A stretch of DNA of 43,440 nucleotides, taken from positions 1 through 43,440 of the forward strand of contig JARLGM010000043.1 in assembly GCA_031292755.1 (NCBI GenBank). Direction: 5' to 3'. A program made the position numbers and the translations under genes. The notes under the pieces are model-generated. The model did not search any database. It was not told where the DNA came from and saw only the letters and a program-made list of their open reading frames with translations. Position 1 is the stretch's first letter; the number at the start of each line of letters is the position of its first letter. Source of the stretch: Candidatus Sulfopaludibacter sp. GTDB lineage: Bacteria > Acidobacteriota > Terriglobia > Bryobacterales > Bryobacteraceae. Of the stretch, positions 1-8,339 are shown one piece after another.

Positions 1-426
1 CAGCACGCCGAAGATCGCGCCGGATGCGCCCAGCGTGGGAGTGCCCCAATCGCCCACGGCCATGTTCACAACCAGCACGCAGAGACCCGCCACGAGACCG
101 CAAAGCAGGTAAAATTTTACAAATCGGCGCGTGCCCCAGCTCTGCTCGATGGGCACGCCGAAGAAATAAAGCCCCAACATGTTGAACAGCACGTGCATGA
201 CCCCGAAATGCACGAACATGTACGTGAAAACCTGGTAGATCAGCACGCCGCGGATGGCCATGACGGCGCTGAGAGCCAGGTAGACACTGGCCAGCTGCTG
301 GATGGCGGCGCCGCCCAGATAGCAAATGAGGAACACCCCCAGGTTGATGGCGATGAGCCACTTCACTCCCGTGGGGAAGTATCCGGAAAGGGCCGATCCG
401 CTGTAGGAATACCGCGTGCGTGGCAT
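1..426 (-). CDS. Rhomboid family intramembrane serine protease (5' part, runs off the left edge)
   Basis: The minus strand reads open from an ATG at 426 to the window edge and gives the first 142 residues of a polytopic membrane protein. Rhomboids cleave transmembrane helices inside the lipid bilayer with a Ser-His dyad. Visible hallmarks are the His-x3-Asn element (HVLFN) in the second membrane segment, a following helix rich in Leu and Val, and the active-site GASG motif at residues 133-136, so Ser135 is the probable nucleophile. The catalytic His lies in the part beyond the window. The N-terminus is short and hydrophilic (MPRTRYSYSG). The family assignment is firm; the substrate is unknown. 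A small membrane-protein gene lies 30 bases upstream on the same strand, suggesting co-transcription. Confidence 0.9.
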   Translation of the reverse strand, partial: MPRTRYSYSGSALSGYFPTGVKWLIAINLGVFLICYLGGAAIQQLASVYLALSAVMAIRGVLIYQVFTYMFVHFGVMHVLFNMLGLYFFGVPIEQSWGTRRFVKFYLLCGLVAGLCVLVVNMAVGDWGTPTLGASGAIFGVL

Positions 427-456
427 TGCGACGTTCTGCTACAGCTAGAATATCAT

Positions 457-762
457 CTAGGACGCGGCCGTATGCTTGCTTTTGCCGTAGCGGTTCAGGA
501 AATGCGAGCAGAGTTGCAAAAGCGCGGCGGCGCCCAACCATAAGCGCCAATCCGAGAAGGGCCCGGAGGCAATGTAGAAGCTGGAAGTGAGTTTCAGGCC
601 GGCCGCAATCCGCCAGACTCCCAGCACCAGGGCCATCACGGCGGCGGGCGTCAACAGGGCGGCTACGGCCATCGCAAGATTTGCAAGACCCTCGTCCGGT
701 TTCCGCTTCCTGTTTACGACTGGACCTTTGGCAAAACGGATCCTGACTACCATGAGACTCAT
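457..762 (-). CDS. Small membrane protein, unknown function
   Basis: This 101-residue product has two hydrophobic stretches, at about residues 26-54 (AMAVAALLTPAAVMALVLG region) and 70-90 (WRLWLGAAALLQLCSHFL), which read as two membrane helices, with a basic N-terminus (VRIRFAKGPVVNRKRKPDEG). I do not recognise a family. It lies 30 bases upstream of the rhomboid gene in the same orientation, so the two are probably one transcript. ATG codons at positions 1 and 4 are both possible starts. The divergent oxidoreductase gene begins 58 bases away, so the gap between them should hold both promoters. The main support for this being a gene is the membrane-protein composition and the operon position. 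Confidence 0.6.
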   Translation of the reverse strand: MSLMVVRIRFAKGPVVNRKRKPDEGLANLAMAVAALLTPAAVMALVLGVWRIAAGLKLTSSFYIASGPFSDWRLWLGAAALLQLCSHFLNRYGKSKHTAAS

Positions 763-820
763 ACCAATCTAGCAATTTTTGCGATAGATTAAACTTTCAG
801 CCCTAGAGAAAAACACCATC

Positions 821-1969
821 ATGAGAACATTTAAAACCGCAGTCTTCGGCACCGGCTTCGTCGGCCGGGTTCACCTGGAAGGAATTCGACGGCTGGGCTA
901 CGTACAGCTCTATGCCATTGGTGAACCGCAAATTGAGAAAGCCAACCAACTCGCGGCCGAATTCGGCGTGGAGAAAACGGAAGCCGACTATCGCAAGATT
1001 CTGGACGACCCCGCCGTGGACGCCGTTCACATCTGCACCCCGAATTTCATGCACTCACCGATTGCGAAGGACGCCTTGCAGGCCGGCAAGCACGTGATCT
1101 GCGAAAAGCCGCTGGCCACCAGCGTGGCGCTGGCCACTGAACTGGTCGCCCTGGCGGCCCAGACCAAGCGGCGCAACGCCACCTTCCACAACCTGCGGTT
1201 CTACCCCATGGTGCAGCAGATGCGGCGCATGCGGGAGGACGGGGACCTGGGCGATATTCTGGTAGTGCAAGGCACCTATTCCCAGGATTGGCTGCTGTAC
1301 GATACCGACTGGAACTGGCGGCTGGACTCCAAGGCCAATGGGCCTTCGCGCACCATGGCCGATATCGGCTCGCACTGGTGCGATATGGCGGAGCATGTCA
1401 CCGGACAGCGCATCACCAGCGTGTGCGCCGACCTGCAGACGTTCCACAAGAAGCGCAAGCAGCCCAAAGGACCGATCGAGACTTTCGCCGGGAAAACGCT
1501 GCAGCCGGAAGATTACCAGGAAGTGGATATCGATACGGAAGATTTCGGAGCCGTCGTATTTCGCATGGGCGAGCGGACGCGCGGAGCCTTCACGGCGAGC
1601 CAGGTATCGGCGGGCTGCAAGAACAGCCTCAGGCTGGAAATCTACGGCACCAAGGGCAGTGTGGCGTGGAACCAGGAGCGTCCCGACGAGTTGTGGATTG
1701 GGAACCGCAATACCAATAACCAGATCATCATTAAGGATCCGTCGCTGCTGAAGCCCAAGGCGCGGTCGTATGCCGACCTGCCGGGCGGGCACAGCGAAGG
1801 GTACGACGATACGTTCAAGCAGGTGTTCCGGCGCTTCTACCAATCGATTGCAGATCCAGGCGCCGAGCCGGAGTATCCGCAGTTCGTCGATGGCCTGCGC
1901 CAGCTCACGATTCTGGAAGCGGAACTGGAGAGCAGCAAGAAGCGCGCCTGGGTGGACGTGCCGGCGTAG
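821..1969 (+). CDS. Gfo/Idh/MocA family NAD(P)-dependent oxidoreductase
   Basis: This 382-residue protein has the N-terminal Rossmann fold of the Gfo/Idh/MocA family, with the dinucleotide-binding loop GTGFVGRVH near residues 10-18. The family signature EKPLA follows near residue 95. Downstream is the catalytic-region pattern GSHWCDMAEH, which carries the conserved His and Asp. These enzymes oxidise or reduce sugars, inositols or related polyols with NAD(P). The substrate cannot be told from sequence. Length is usual for the family (330-400). The gene stands alone; its last 133 bases are overlapped by a convergent gene on the other strand. A purine-rich stretch (AGAGAAAAA) lies a little upstream of the ATG, but a strong ribosome binding site is not evident. 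Confidence 0.93.
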   Translation: MRTFKTAVFGTGFVGRVHLEGIRRLGYVQLYAIGEPQIEKANQLAAEFGVEKTEADYRKILDDPAVDAVHICTPNFMHSPIAKDALQAGKHVICEKPLATSVALATELVALAAQTKRRNATFHNLRFYPMVQQMRRMREDGDLGDILVVQGTYSQDWLLYDTDWNWRLDSKANGPSRTMADIGSHWCDMAEHVTGQRITSVCADLQTFHKKRKQPKGPIETFAGKTLQPEDYQEVDIDTEDFGAVVFRMGERTRGAFTASQVSAGCKNSLRLEIYGTKGSVAWNQERPDELWIGNRNTNNQIIIKDPSLLKPKARSYADLPGGHSEGYDDTFKQVFRRFYQSIADPGAEPEYPQFVDGLRQLTILEAELESSKKRAWVDVPA

Positions 1970-2400
1970 GCCGGGCCCTCCGGGCCGGTCCAGGCAAGTG
2001 GAGCCTGCCCCAACCGGACCGCTGCGATTTTCCAATCCGGCCCTTCCCTTTTCAGGATTATGAGGATGGGCTGGTTTCTCACTTTGCAATCGGCCAGCGC
2101 CACGTCCGCGGTGATGAAGCGGATGGAGATCGTTTCCACGGGCCAGGGCTCTTCCAGGTAGGCGGGCCAGAAGGGCCAGTAGTCGGCGGATAGGGGCTCG
2201 TTGGGCGGCCGTTCACGGCGCGGCGCGTGGATGGCGGCTTCCAGTTGCGATCTGCCATCGGCGTCAACGGTGAACTGCGCCCTGCGCTCGGCGGCGATAT
2301 TGAGCGAGCGGAGCGTCTTCCGGACGGCCAATCGATCGGCTGCTTCATCGGCCACGCCGGTGACTGCGAGAAAAAGCACAAGCCAGGTGATGGCTCTCAC
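1837..2400 (-). CDS. Secreted NTF2-like (SnoaL/DUF4440-type) protein
   Basis: The reading frame is open from a TTG at 2436, but a GTG at 2400 gives a clean signal peptide (MRAITWLVLFLAVTGVADEA), so I prefer that start (187 residues). The mature part reads like a cone-shaped NTF2-like fold: a helical start (AADRLAVRKTLRSLN), a middle with many charged residues, then the strand pattern ISIRFITADVALADCKV and KREGPDWKIAAVRL, which is typical of secreted acidobacterial SnoaL/DUF4440 proteins. The function is unknown; members of this fold bind small ligands. The last roughly 45 codons overlap the end of the oxidoreductase gene and are of low complexity, so the natural stop may have been lost by mutation. 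Confidence 0.6.
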   Translation of the reverse strand: MRAITWLVLFLAVTGVADEAADRLAVRKTLRSLNIAAERRAQFTVDADGRSQLEAAIHAPRRERPPNEPLSADYWPFWPAYLEEPWPVETISIRFITADVALADCKVRNQPILIILKREGPDWKIAAVRLGQAPLAWTGPEGPAYAGTSTQARFLLLSSSASRIVSWRRPSTNCGYSGSAPGSAIDW

Positions 2401-2468
2401 GCAAGGAGAATGCCCTCGGGCGAGCCTGCCTTTCAAGTTCGTGCTAAATTCGCTAGAGACCGCTCTTT

Positions 2469-4820
2469 ATGCGCAGCGTCGCTTGTACGTTCTGCCTGCT
2501 CCTCGCGATCTGTGCTCCACTGCCCGGGGCGGACCTGGAAAACCTGTACCTGACCAATCAGTGGTTCCGTCTGCGGGATGCGGCCGGCCCGGCGACTCCG
2601 GAATTCTACCGGGGCGCGGTGGCGGCGGCCTTCAATGATCCGGCGACCGCCGAGCGGTATCTGGGCGCCGCGATGAAATCCGGCTCCGACACCGCCCAGC
2701 GGGTCGAGGCCGCCCTTTTGCTGGAGGAAATGTATGCGCGCTCCGGACGGCGCAAGGCCGCGGCAGCGCAGGCGCAGCGGGTGGAGAGTCTGCTTCGGGA
2801 ACTCACGCAAGCAAGCCAGTTGGACCGCGCGGTGTATCGCAATTTCCGGCAGGCGCGGGCCGAACTGGGTGCGCTGAACGGCTATCCGGACCAGACGGTT
2901 GTGGCGCGGGGTCTCTCGCGCATCCCCTACTACCAGGTGGACAACCAGATCGTGCTGCCCCTCACCGTCAACGGCCGTCCCGCAAATTACTATGTGGACA
3001 CCGGCTCATCGGCGTCCTTTCTGAGTGAAACGGAAGCCAAACGGCTGGGGCTGACGGTGCATGCCGTCTCCATTCCGATTGAACCTTACGGCGCGCACAG
3101 CGACGCGACGGCAACGGGCGTGGCGGTAGCGCACGACCTGGTGATCGGCAATATCCACCTTCGCGACGTGTCGTTTCTGGTGGATCGGGACGACGACCAC
3201 GACGGGCTGCTGGGCCTGCCGCTGCTGCTCGCCCTGGGAACGCTGCGTTGGAATTCCGACGGGACGATGGAACTGGGATTCCCCTCCGGGCCGCGCGATC
3301 CCGCCGCCGCGAATCTGTGCCTGGATGACGGCCAATTGGTGACGGAAGCCGCGTTCGGCTCCGCCAAGCTGAACCTGCTGGTGGACACCGGCACCTTCGA
3401 GACGCTGATGTTCCCCACCTTTTCGGACCAATTCGCGAAGACCGTGGAAGCGGGCACGCCGGAGCCGTTCGATATCAGCGACACCAATCACGATCCCGGT
3501 GCGCGCACACTTTCTTCCCTGACGCTGCGGGTGGGAGGAGCCGATGTCACGGCCGGACGCATTCATGCGTTATCGCGGAATTTTACAGAGGATGGATCCT
3601 GGGCACACGGCAATCTGGGTACCGATTTTGCCGGGAACGCGCAAAGCGTCACGCTGGACTTTCACGCGATGCGCCTGACGATTGAAGGCGGCGCATCGTC
3701 GGCGGGGAGTGAGTCGGGTTGCCCGCTGCCGGCGAATTTCGTTTGCCTGGGCGGGTTCACTTGCACGGCGCGGTATGACCGCGATGTCCGCTGTCATGTG
3801 GACCGCGTTCCGACCGAGGCGCCGGCGGGAAACACGCTCGCCGAGCCGGACAATTCGGATGCCTCCGCCAGTTGCAAACTGCCGGCCAGCTTCGCCTGCG
3901 CGCGCGAGGAGCGATGCAGCGCGGTATTCGATGGCAGGGGCGGCTGCCGGATCGAGCACGCGCGCGTCGCGGCGCCACCCTCCGCCGCTCCGCCGGAGAA
4001 GGGTGGGAAGGTCACCGATCCCGCAGCCCCGGCGGCCGGGCCCGACGCCCGGGAGATCATCGAGCGTTCCTTGAAGTTCGAATCGCTCGAACTGGCGCCC
4101 GCCAAGGATTATGTGTACACCGATGAGACCGTTCTGAAATTCCTGGATACCGATGGCGCGGTGAAGAAAACAACCAGCGAGACGCATGAAGTAATGACGC
4201 TCTACGATCAGGAATACCAGCGCCTGATCAGCAAGGACGGCGAGCCTCTGCCGCCCGACAAAGAGCGCGCCGAGCAGGCCCGCTTCGATAAAGCCGTGGA
4301 GAAGCGGGCGCACGAGGCCCCGGAGGCCAAGGCCAAACGGGAAGAGGCGGAACGTAAGCGCTCCGCGCAACAACTGGTGTGCGACAGTGAGTTCCTCAAG
4401 GCGTTTCAGTTCCGGCTGCAAGGCCCCGGCGAAATCAACGGCCGGCCGGCGTGGATCGTGGAAGCCAATGCGCTGCCGGACGCTTCGCCTTCCTGCGATG
4501 ACACCAAAACTCTCGCCAAGCTTCACTTCAAGGTCTGGATCGATCAGGCAGAGTCCCGCTGGGCACAGATGCAGGGAGACAATATCGCGCCGATCACCTG
4601 GGGCAAAATTCTGCTGCGGATTCCCACGGGCCAACTGCACTTCACCTTCCAGCAGCGGCGTCTGAGCGAGGGTGCGTGGATGGCTTACAGCATGAATGCG
4701 AGGCTGGATCCGCGCCTGATGGTGTTCGCCAAGCTGCACCTGGAAGTAAACGATACTTTCAGCAACTACCGAAAATTTCAGAGCGATTCGAAAGTTGTGC
4801 CGCTCGGCGAAGCGAAATGA
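2469..4820 (+). CDS. Secreted two-lobed aspartyl-protease-like protein with Cys repeats and an acidobacterial C-terminal domain
   Basis: The 783-residue product starts with a signal peptide (MRSVACTFCLLLAICAPLPG). An alpha-helical stretch of about 120 residues follows. Two retropepsin-like lobes come next. Lobe 1 has YVDTGSSASFL with DTG at 177-179 and the later partner element DGLLGLPLL; lobe 2 has LLVDTGTFETL with DTG at 306-308 and the partner AHGNLGTDF. Each lobe therefore has a complete aspartyl-protease signature, as in pepsin-like enzymes. Residues 418-493 hold two copies of a four-cysteine unit. From about residue 525 there is a domain with ETHEVMTLYDQEYQRLI and a Lys/Glu-rich helix, which I know from many secreted acidobacterial proteins and which resembles LolA/LppX-type beta sheets. 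The cleaved substrate, if any, is unknown. Confidence 0.85.
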   Translation: MRSVACTFCLLLAICAPLPGADLENLYLTNQWFRLRDAAGPATPEFYRGAVAAAFNDPATAERYLGAAMKSGSDTAQRVEAALLLEEMYARSGRRKAAAAQAQRVESLLRELTQASQLDRAVYRNFRQARAELGALNGYPDQTVVARGLSRIPYYQVDNQIVLPLTVNGRPANYYVDTGSSASFLSETEAKRLGLTVHAVSIPIEPYGAHSDATATGVAVAHDLVIGNIHLRDVSFLVDRDDDHDGLLGLPLLLALGTLRWNSDGTMELGFPSGPRDPAAANLCLDDGQLVTEAAFGSAKLNLLVDTGTFETLMFPTFSDQFAKTVEAGTPEPFDISDTNHDPGARTLSSLTLRVGGADVTAGRIHALSRNFTEDGSWAHGNLGTDFAGNAQSVTLDFHAMRLTIEGGASSAGSESGCPLPANFVCLGGFTCTARYDRDVRCHVDRVPTEAPAGNTLAEPDNSDASASCKLPASFACAREERCSAVFDGRGGCRIEHARVAAPPSAAPPEKGGKVTDPAAPAAGPDAREIIERSLKFESLELAPAKDYVYTDETVLKFLDTDGAVKKTTSETHEVMTLYDQEYQRLISKDGEPLPPDKERAEQARFDKAVEKRAHEAPEAKAKREEAERKRSAQQLVCDSEFLKAFQFRLQGPGEINGRPAWIVEANALPDASPSCDDTKTLAKLHFKVWIDQAESRWAQMQGDNIAPITWGKILLRIPTGQLHFTFQQRRLSEGAWMAYSMNARLDPRLMVFAKLHLEVNDTFSNYRKFQSDSKVVPLGEAK
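3720..3962 (+). repeat. Tandem four-cysteine repeat inside the aspartyl-protease-like protein
   Basis: Two units of the pattern C-x7-C-x5-C-x9-C are encoded here, with cysteines at 418, 426, 432, 442 and 469, 477, 483, 493. Both units share the text C-x-L-P-A-x-F-x-C and a C-x-A-x-x-D block, so they are duplicates. A linker of 26 residues rich in Ala, Pro, Glu and Asp separates them. In a secreted protein, two disulfides per unit are likely. I do not recognise the unit as a named family. Confidence 0.8.
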
Positions 4821-4829
4821 GATCGCGCT

Positions 4830-5333
4830 CTACGTTGCCAGGGCGAAGGTGACAGAGGTTTGCCGGCGCGCGCCCATCTGTTCGAGCAGGGCGGCCTCGC
4901 GGCCCTGATCGTCGAGCGTCACCGCGCAGTCGGCAATTTCCTGGTCGCTCGCGCCGATGAAGCACAATTCGCACACGCCTACCGCTTCGGAGTTCCAGCG
5001 CAGCGCGGGGCCGAAGGTCCGGCACGTGAGCGGACGCGCCGCGTAAAGATCGCAGGTGCCGTGCTCGGGATCGAGGGCGGGGCACGGGTCGTCTTCGCAT
5101 TCCGGAGCGGATGCCGCCTTTTGGGCGCGTTCCACCACGCGCGCCGCGCGGCCGGGGTCGGCCGCCCGCAACTGTGCCAGCCCCTGGCGCAGGCGTTGCG
5201 CATCCAACTGGGTGATGGGAAACGGGCCGAGGCAGCAATCCGCGCAGCCCGGTTCACAGGCGATCCAGGCGCCGCCTTTGCGGACGGCCTCAGCCAGCGC
5301 CGCATCGACGATCTGCACCAGTTCGCTATCCAT
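4830..5333 (-). CDS. YkgJ-type cysteine-cluster protein (putative Zn/Fe-chelating)
   Basis: This 167-residue protein has the CxxxCxxCC cluster of the YkgJ/PF03692 family (CEPGCADCC) near residue 27. Further cysteines appear in ECEDDPCP, GTCDLYAARPLTCRTFGP and VCELC. The Y-x-x-R-P-x-x-CR block is the second conserved part of the family. These proteins are thought to bind zinc or an iron-sulfur centre; the biological role is not settled. There is no signal peptide, so it is likely cytoplasmic. The gene is convergent with the aspartyl-protease-like gene, 9 bases away, and divergent from the radical SAM gene, 43 bases away. The ATG at 5333 gives a normal family length. Confidence 0.88.
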   Translation of the reverse strand: MDSELVQIVDAALAEAVRKGGAWIACEPGCADCCLGPFPITQLDAQRLRQGLAQLRAADPGRAARVVERAQKAASAPECEDDPCPALDPEHGTCDLYAARPLTCRTFGPALRWNSEAVGVCELCFIGASDQEIADCAVTLDDQGREAALLEQMGARRQTSVTFALAT

Positions 5334-5376
5334 GCCTACAGTATCGCGCCGGGGCGCAGCATGTTACCATCGCGGT

Positions 5377-6372
5377 TTGCGCAAGGTCCCTCTGACGGAC
5401 TCGTTGCGGATCATCGGGCGGGGGTCGCTGAACTGGCTCGCCCAGCGTCCCATCGTGGTCTCTTTCGAAGTCACCGACGCGTGTACCTGCTGGTGCAAGC
5501 ACTGTGACCATGGCGGTCCGCGCGACGAATCGCGCAATCTCCGGCCACCCGAGTACGCCCGGTACATGGAAGCCCTGCGGCCGTGCGTGGTGCAGATTTC
5601 CGGCGGCGAACCGCTGATGCGTGACGACGTAGCGGAGATCGTCCGCACGATCAAAGGCAGCCCGCGCCGGCCGTACACGATTCTAGTTTCAAACTGGTCG
5701 CTGATGACCGAAGAGAAGTACCTGGAACTGCGCGCCGCCGGGATCGACCAGTTTTCCGTGAGTCTCGATTTTCCGGACGCGCGCCACGATGATTTCCGCG
5801 TTTATCCCGGCCTTTACTCCCATTTGAGCGACCTGATTCCGCGGCTGGCCCGGTTGGGACATGACGATATCGTGCTCAACAGTTGCATCACCAGCGAGAA
5901 CGTGGGCGAGATCGACCGGATCGCCGATAAAGCTCGCGAGTGGGGGGTGAATCTCTGCTACAGCGCTTACTCGGCGCGCCGCACCGGGTGCCGCGATTAC
6001 TTTCTGAACACGCCCGCGCAGCTTGACGAGTTGAATGATCTGCTGGACAAAGTGGAGGCGCGCCGCGACGCCACCAACTGGATCGTCAACGCGCCCACCA
6101 CACTGGAGGCCACGCGCCGGTACTTTGCGAACGGCGGGACCCCCGGCTGCAAGGCCGGCCTGAGGTTCCTGGTAGTTACCGCCGATGGCGCCCTGCAACC
6201 CTGCTCCATGCAATTCCAGCGATACCCGCTGGAGGATCGTGACCGCATGATCCGGGAGTTCACCCGCACCAACGAATGCGACCAGTGCTACGTCTCTATC
6301 CGTTCGTATCTGGATAAGAGCTTTCCGCAACTACTCCGGGAAAACGTCAGAGAGTTTCTTTCCGTCAAGTAA
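5377..6372 (+). CDS. Radical SAM protein
   Basis: The protein contains the radical SAM cluster motif CxxxCxxC in the text DACTCWCKHCDHGG, followed by the SAM-binding GGEPL motif (QISGGEPLMRDD), so it should bind a [4Fe-4S] cluster and cleave S-adenosylmethionine. The C-terminal part has additional cysteines (GCKAG, QPCSMQ, NECDQCY), arranged like the auxiliary-cluster (SPASM/twitch-type) regions of MoaA-like enzymes. The substrate cannot be told. The frame is open far upstream, but homology begins only after about 5377, so I choose the TTG there (331 residues). CTG at 5392 or TTG at 5404 are alternatives. No good ribosome binding site is visible. The gene ends one base before the stop of the convergent tonB gene. 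Confidence 0.85.
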   Translation: MRKVPLTDSLRIIGRGSLNWLAQRPIVVSFEVTDACTCWCKHCDHGGPRDESRNLRPPEYARYMEALRPCVVQISGGEPLMRDDVAEIVRTIKGSPRRPYTILVSNWSLMTEEKYLELRAAGIDQFSVSLDFPDARHDDFRVYPGLYSHLSDLIPRLARLGHDDIVLNSCITSENVGEIDRIADKAREWGVNLCYSAYSARRTGCRDYFLNTPAQLDELNDLLDKVEARRDATNWIVNAPTTLEATRRYFANGGTPGCKAGLRFLVVTADGALQPCSMQFQRYPLEDRDRMIREFTRTNECDQCYVSIRSYLDKSFPQLLRENVREFLSVK

Positions 6373-6373
6373 T

Positions 6374-7147
6374 TCAATTCAATCTGAAAGTTACAGTGAC
6401 AGGGGCCATGATCTCCACAGCTTCGCCGTTGAGAAGCGTGGGCCGGTAGACCCATTGCTTCACCGCATTGATGGCCGCGGGAGCCAGCAGGGGGCTACCG
6501 CTGAGCAGTTTCAGTTCGCGGATGCGGCCATCGGTGCCCACCACCGCCAGCAATTCCACCGCGCCCTGCACTCGCATCTGGCGGGCCAGGGGCGGATATG
6601 GCGGCTCGACCTTGGAAATCAGCTTTCCTTCGAGTACCACGCCGCCGATCTTCAGCCGGACAGGCTCGGGCGGAGCAACAGTTCTCTCCACCGGACGCGG
6701 AGGTTCGACCGGACGCGGTGGCGCGAAGGCCGCGGCGCCCGCGAGCAGAATGCCGGAAAGAACGCCGTTTTGCATGCCGCCCGACTGTCCGCCGGGAATT
6801 CCACCGGCCACATATTGTCCGCCCGTAATCGGCGGATCGTCCGGAGTCATGTCGATCCTGTCCGGAGGCTTGACGGGCTGAATGTACTTTCCATTCGGGT
6901 CGACGAATGCGTGTTTTGCCACCGCTCGCACTACCTGCGGCGCGTCCATCGCTTTGGGCGGAGGCGGCATGGGTACGGGCGGCAGTAATAGCGTGAGTAG
7001 CGCGGTGGGCTTGGGCAGCGCCTCCGGCCACACCATCGGGGCCAGAATCAAACTGGCCACCAACGCGACCTGTCCCGTCACCCCCGCGCAGGTAGTCCAG
7101 AATCGTTTGCTTCCGGGAGCTTCCGCGACGAAAACCTGTTCGAACAT
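6374..7147 (-). CDS. tonB: TonB family energy-transducing protein
   Basis: This 257-residue protein has one membrane helix near residues 20-45 (a Leu/Val/Ala-rich run ending in MVWPEALPKP). A periplasmic stretch rich in Pro follows (PPVPMPPPPKAMD and PPRPVEPPRPVERT). The C-terminal TonB fold ends the protein, with the typical text VEPPYPPLARQMRVQGAVEL and INAVKQWVYRPTLLNG. TonB couples the proton-motive force to outer-membrane receptors such as the Oar-like receptor at 14.7-18.1 kb. I chose the ATG at 7147 because a strong run of G (AAGGGGGG) sits just upstream; an upstream in-frame start would add eight residues (MPKQKGGI) without such a site. ExbB/ExbD are not in the window. Confidence 0.9.
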   Translation of the reverse strand: MFEQVFVAEAPGSKRFWTTCAGVTGQVALVASLILAPMVWPEALPKPTALLTLLLPPVPMPPPPKAMDAPQVVRAVAKHAFVDPNGKYIQPVKPPDRIDMTPDDPPITGGQYVAGGIPGGQSGGMQNGVLSGILLAGAAAFAPPRPVEPPRPVERTVAPPEPVRLKIGGVVLEGKLISKVEPPYPPLARQMRVQGAVELLAVVGTDGRIRELKLLSGSPLLAPAAINAVKQWVYRPTLLNGEAVEIMAPVTVTFRLN

Positions 7148-7183
7148 AATCCCCCCTTTTTGTTTGGGCACACTTCTCCACCT

Positions 7184-7207
7184 GTCCGCGAGCGGGCCGT
7201 TTTTTTT
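7184..7207 (+). terminator. Short hairpin followed by eight T
   Basis: GTCCG (7184-7188) can pair with CGGGC (7193-7197) around the loop CGAG, and a run of eight T starts at 7200. This has the form of a weak intrinsic terminator on the plus strand. It lies between the divergent tonB and Rsm22-type genes, in the leader of the latter, so it could stop antisense transcription across tonB or act as a leader attenuator. The stem is only five pairs, so this is tentative. Confidence 0.25.
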
Positions 7208-7332
7208 CTGAATGTCTCGGGAATCAGTTGGAGTGTTGCCTGGCTGCTGACATTGGCGTCAACCTCCACCCAAATAGACACCAGGATTTCCAAAGAAGTT
7301 CCGCGCGAATCCGGCATCATGGAAGAGTGCAA

Positions 7333-8256
7333 TTGCCAGGACCTGTCAGTCGCGTTGTCGACGAGCGCGCCGAAGAGGTGGGCTTCGGCGCCCTGAAGCG
7401 CGCAGCCGCCGCGATGTCCGAGGGGTATCGCGAGGGGCGTGTTTCGGCGTTGGGCAGGCTGACGGCGGCGGAGCGCACCGCCGCCTACCTGGTGACGCGC
7501 ATGCCTGCCACGTACACGGCCGCGTACAGCGTTCTGGGCGAAGTTCGGACACGGCTGGGCAACGCCCCGGTGGCGACCATTCTGGACGTGGGAGCGGGGA
7601 CCGGGGCGGCATCGTTGGCCGCGCACCAGTGGTATCCCGAGGCAGCTTTCACCATGCTGGAGCGCGATTCCGCCTTCCTGGAAGCGGCCCGCGGATTTCT
7701 GCCGGACGCCGCCGTACTTAGCGCCGATGCCACTACGCTGGACCCACTGCCGCCTCACGACCTGGTGATGGCCGCTTATTCACTGGGCGAACTTGCGAAG
7801 CCGCTGGCCCATCGCCTATGGCAGGCTGCGCGCGTGGCGCTGGTGGTTATCGAACCAGGAACGCCGGCGGGCTTCTCACTGGTTCGCGCGGTCCGCGACC
7901 AATTGCTTGCGGCGGGTGCGCGCATGGCGGCGCCGTGTCCCGCGGAAACGGCCTGTCCGGTGGTGCATCCGGACTGGTGCCACTTTGCCGCGCGCGTGGA
8001 ACGCTCCAGCCTGCACCGGCGCCTCAAGGACGCGCAACTGAATTACGAAGACGAAAAATTCAGTTACATTGCGCTCACCCGCAACGCCGTCTCTCTACCG
8101 GAGGCGCGCATCGTCCGCCATCCGCGGTACCAACCAGGACTCATCACCCTGGAGGTCTGCACGCCTACAGGGCTGCACACTGAACGGATTACCAAGCGGA
8201 CTAAGGATAAGTTCCGCGCCGCTCGAAAATCCGCATGGGGAGATGTTTGGGGATAA
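7333..8256 (+). CDS. Rsm22-type small-subunit ribosomal methyltransferase
   Basis: The central part is a class I SAM-dependent methyltransferase fold with motif I ILDVGAGTGAAS and the acidic end of strand 2 (FTMLERDSAFL). The N-terminal helix with MSEGYREGR matches the start of Rsm22 proteins, as does the C-terminal region: cysteines in PCPAETACPVVHPDWC, then VERSSLHRRLK and DEKFSYIALTR. In mitochondria, Rsm22 proteins are needed for small-subunit assembly; bacterial members are presumed rRNA methyltransferases. The TTG at 7333 gives 307 residues and has GGAAG eight bases upstream; a GTG at 7327 is also possible but would leave no spacing to that site. An earlier in-frame start only adds non-conserved residues. 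Confidence 0.85.
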   Translation: MPGPVSRVVDERAEEVGFGALKRAAAAMSEGYREGRVSALGRLTAAERTAAYLVTRMPATYTAAYSVLGEVRTRLGNAPVATILDVGAGTGAASLAAHQWYPEAAFTMLERDSAFLEAARGFLPDAAVLSADATTLDPLPPHDLVMAAYSLGELAKPLAHRLWQAARVALVVIEPGTPAGFSLVRAVRDQLLAAGARMAAPCPAETACPVVHPDWCHFAARVERSSLHRRLKDAQLNYEDEKFSYIALTRNAVSLPEARIVRHPRYQPGLITLEVCTPTGLHTERITKRTKDKFRAARKSAWGDVWG

Positions 8257-8270
8257 AGTGCACTTACTGC

Positions 8271-8299
8271 TTGACCCGGATTTGCGGATGTGTCAACAT
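8271..8299 (+). promoter_or_regulatory. Weak candidate sigma-70 promoter for the downstream secreted-protein gene
   Basis: TTGACC at 8271-8276 is followed after 17 bases by CAACAT at 8294-8299. The -35 match is good, the -10 match is poor. It lies about 40 bases before the next start codon, which is a sensible position. Tentative. Confidence 0.3.
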
Positions 8300-8339
8300 C
8301 TCAGTTCATTGGGGACGGCGTAGTTAAAGGTAGGTTCAT

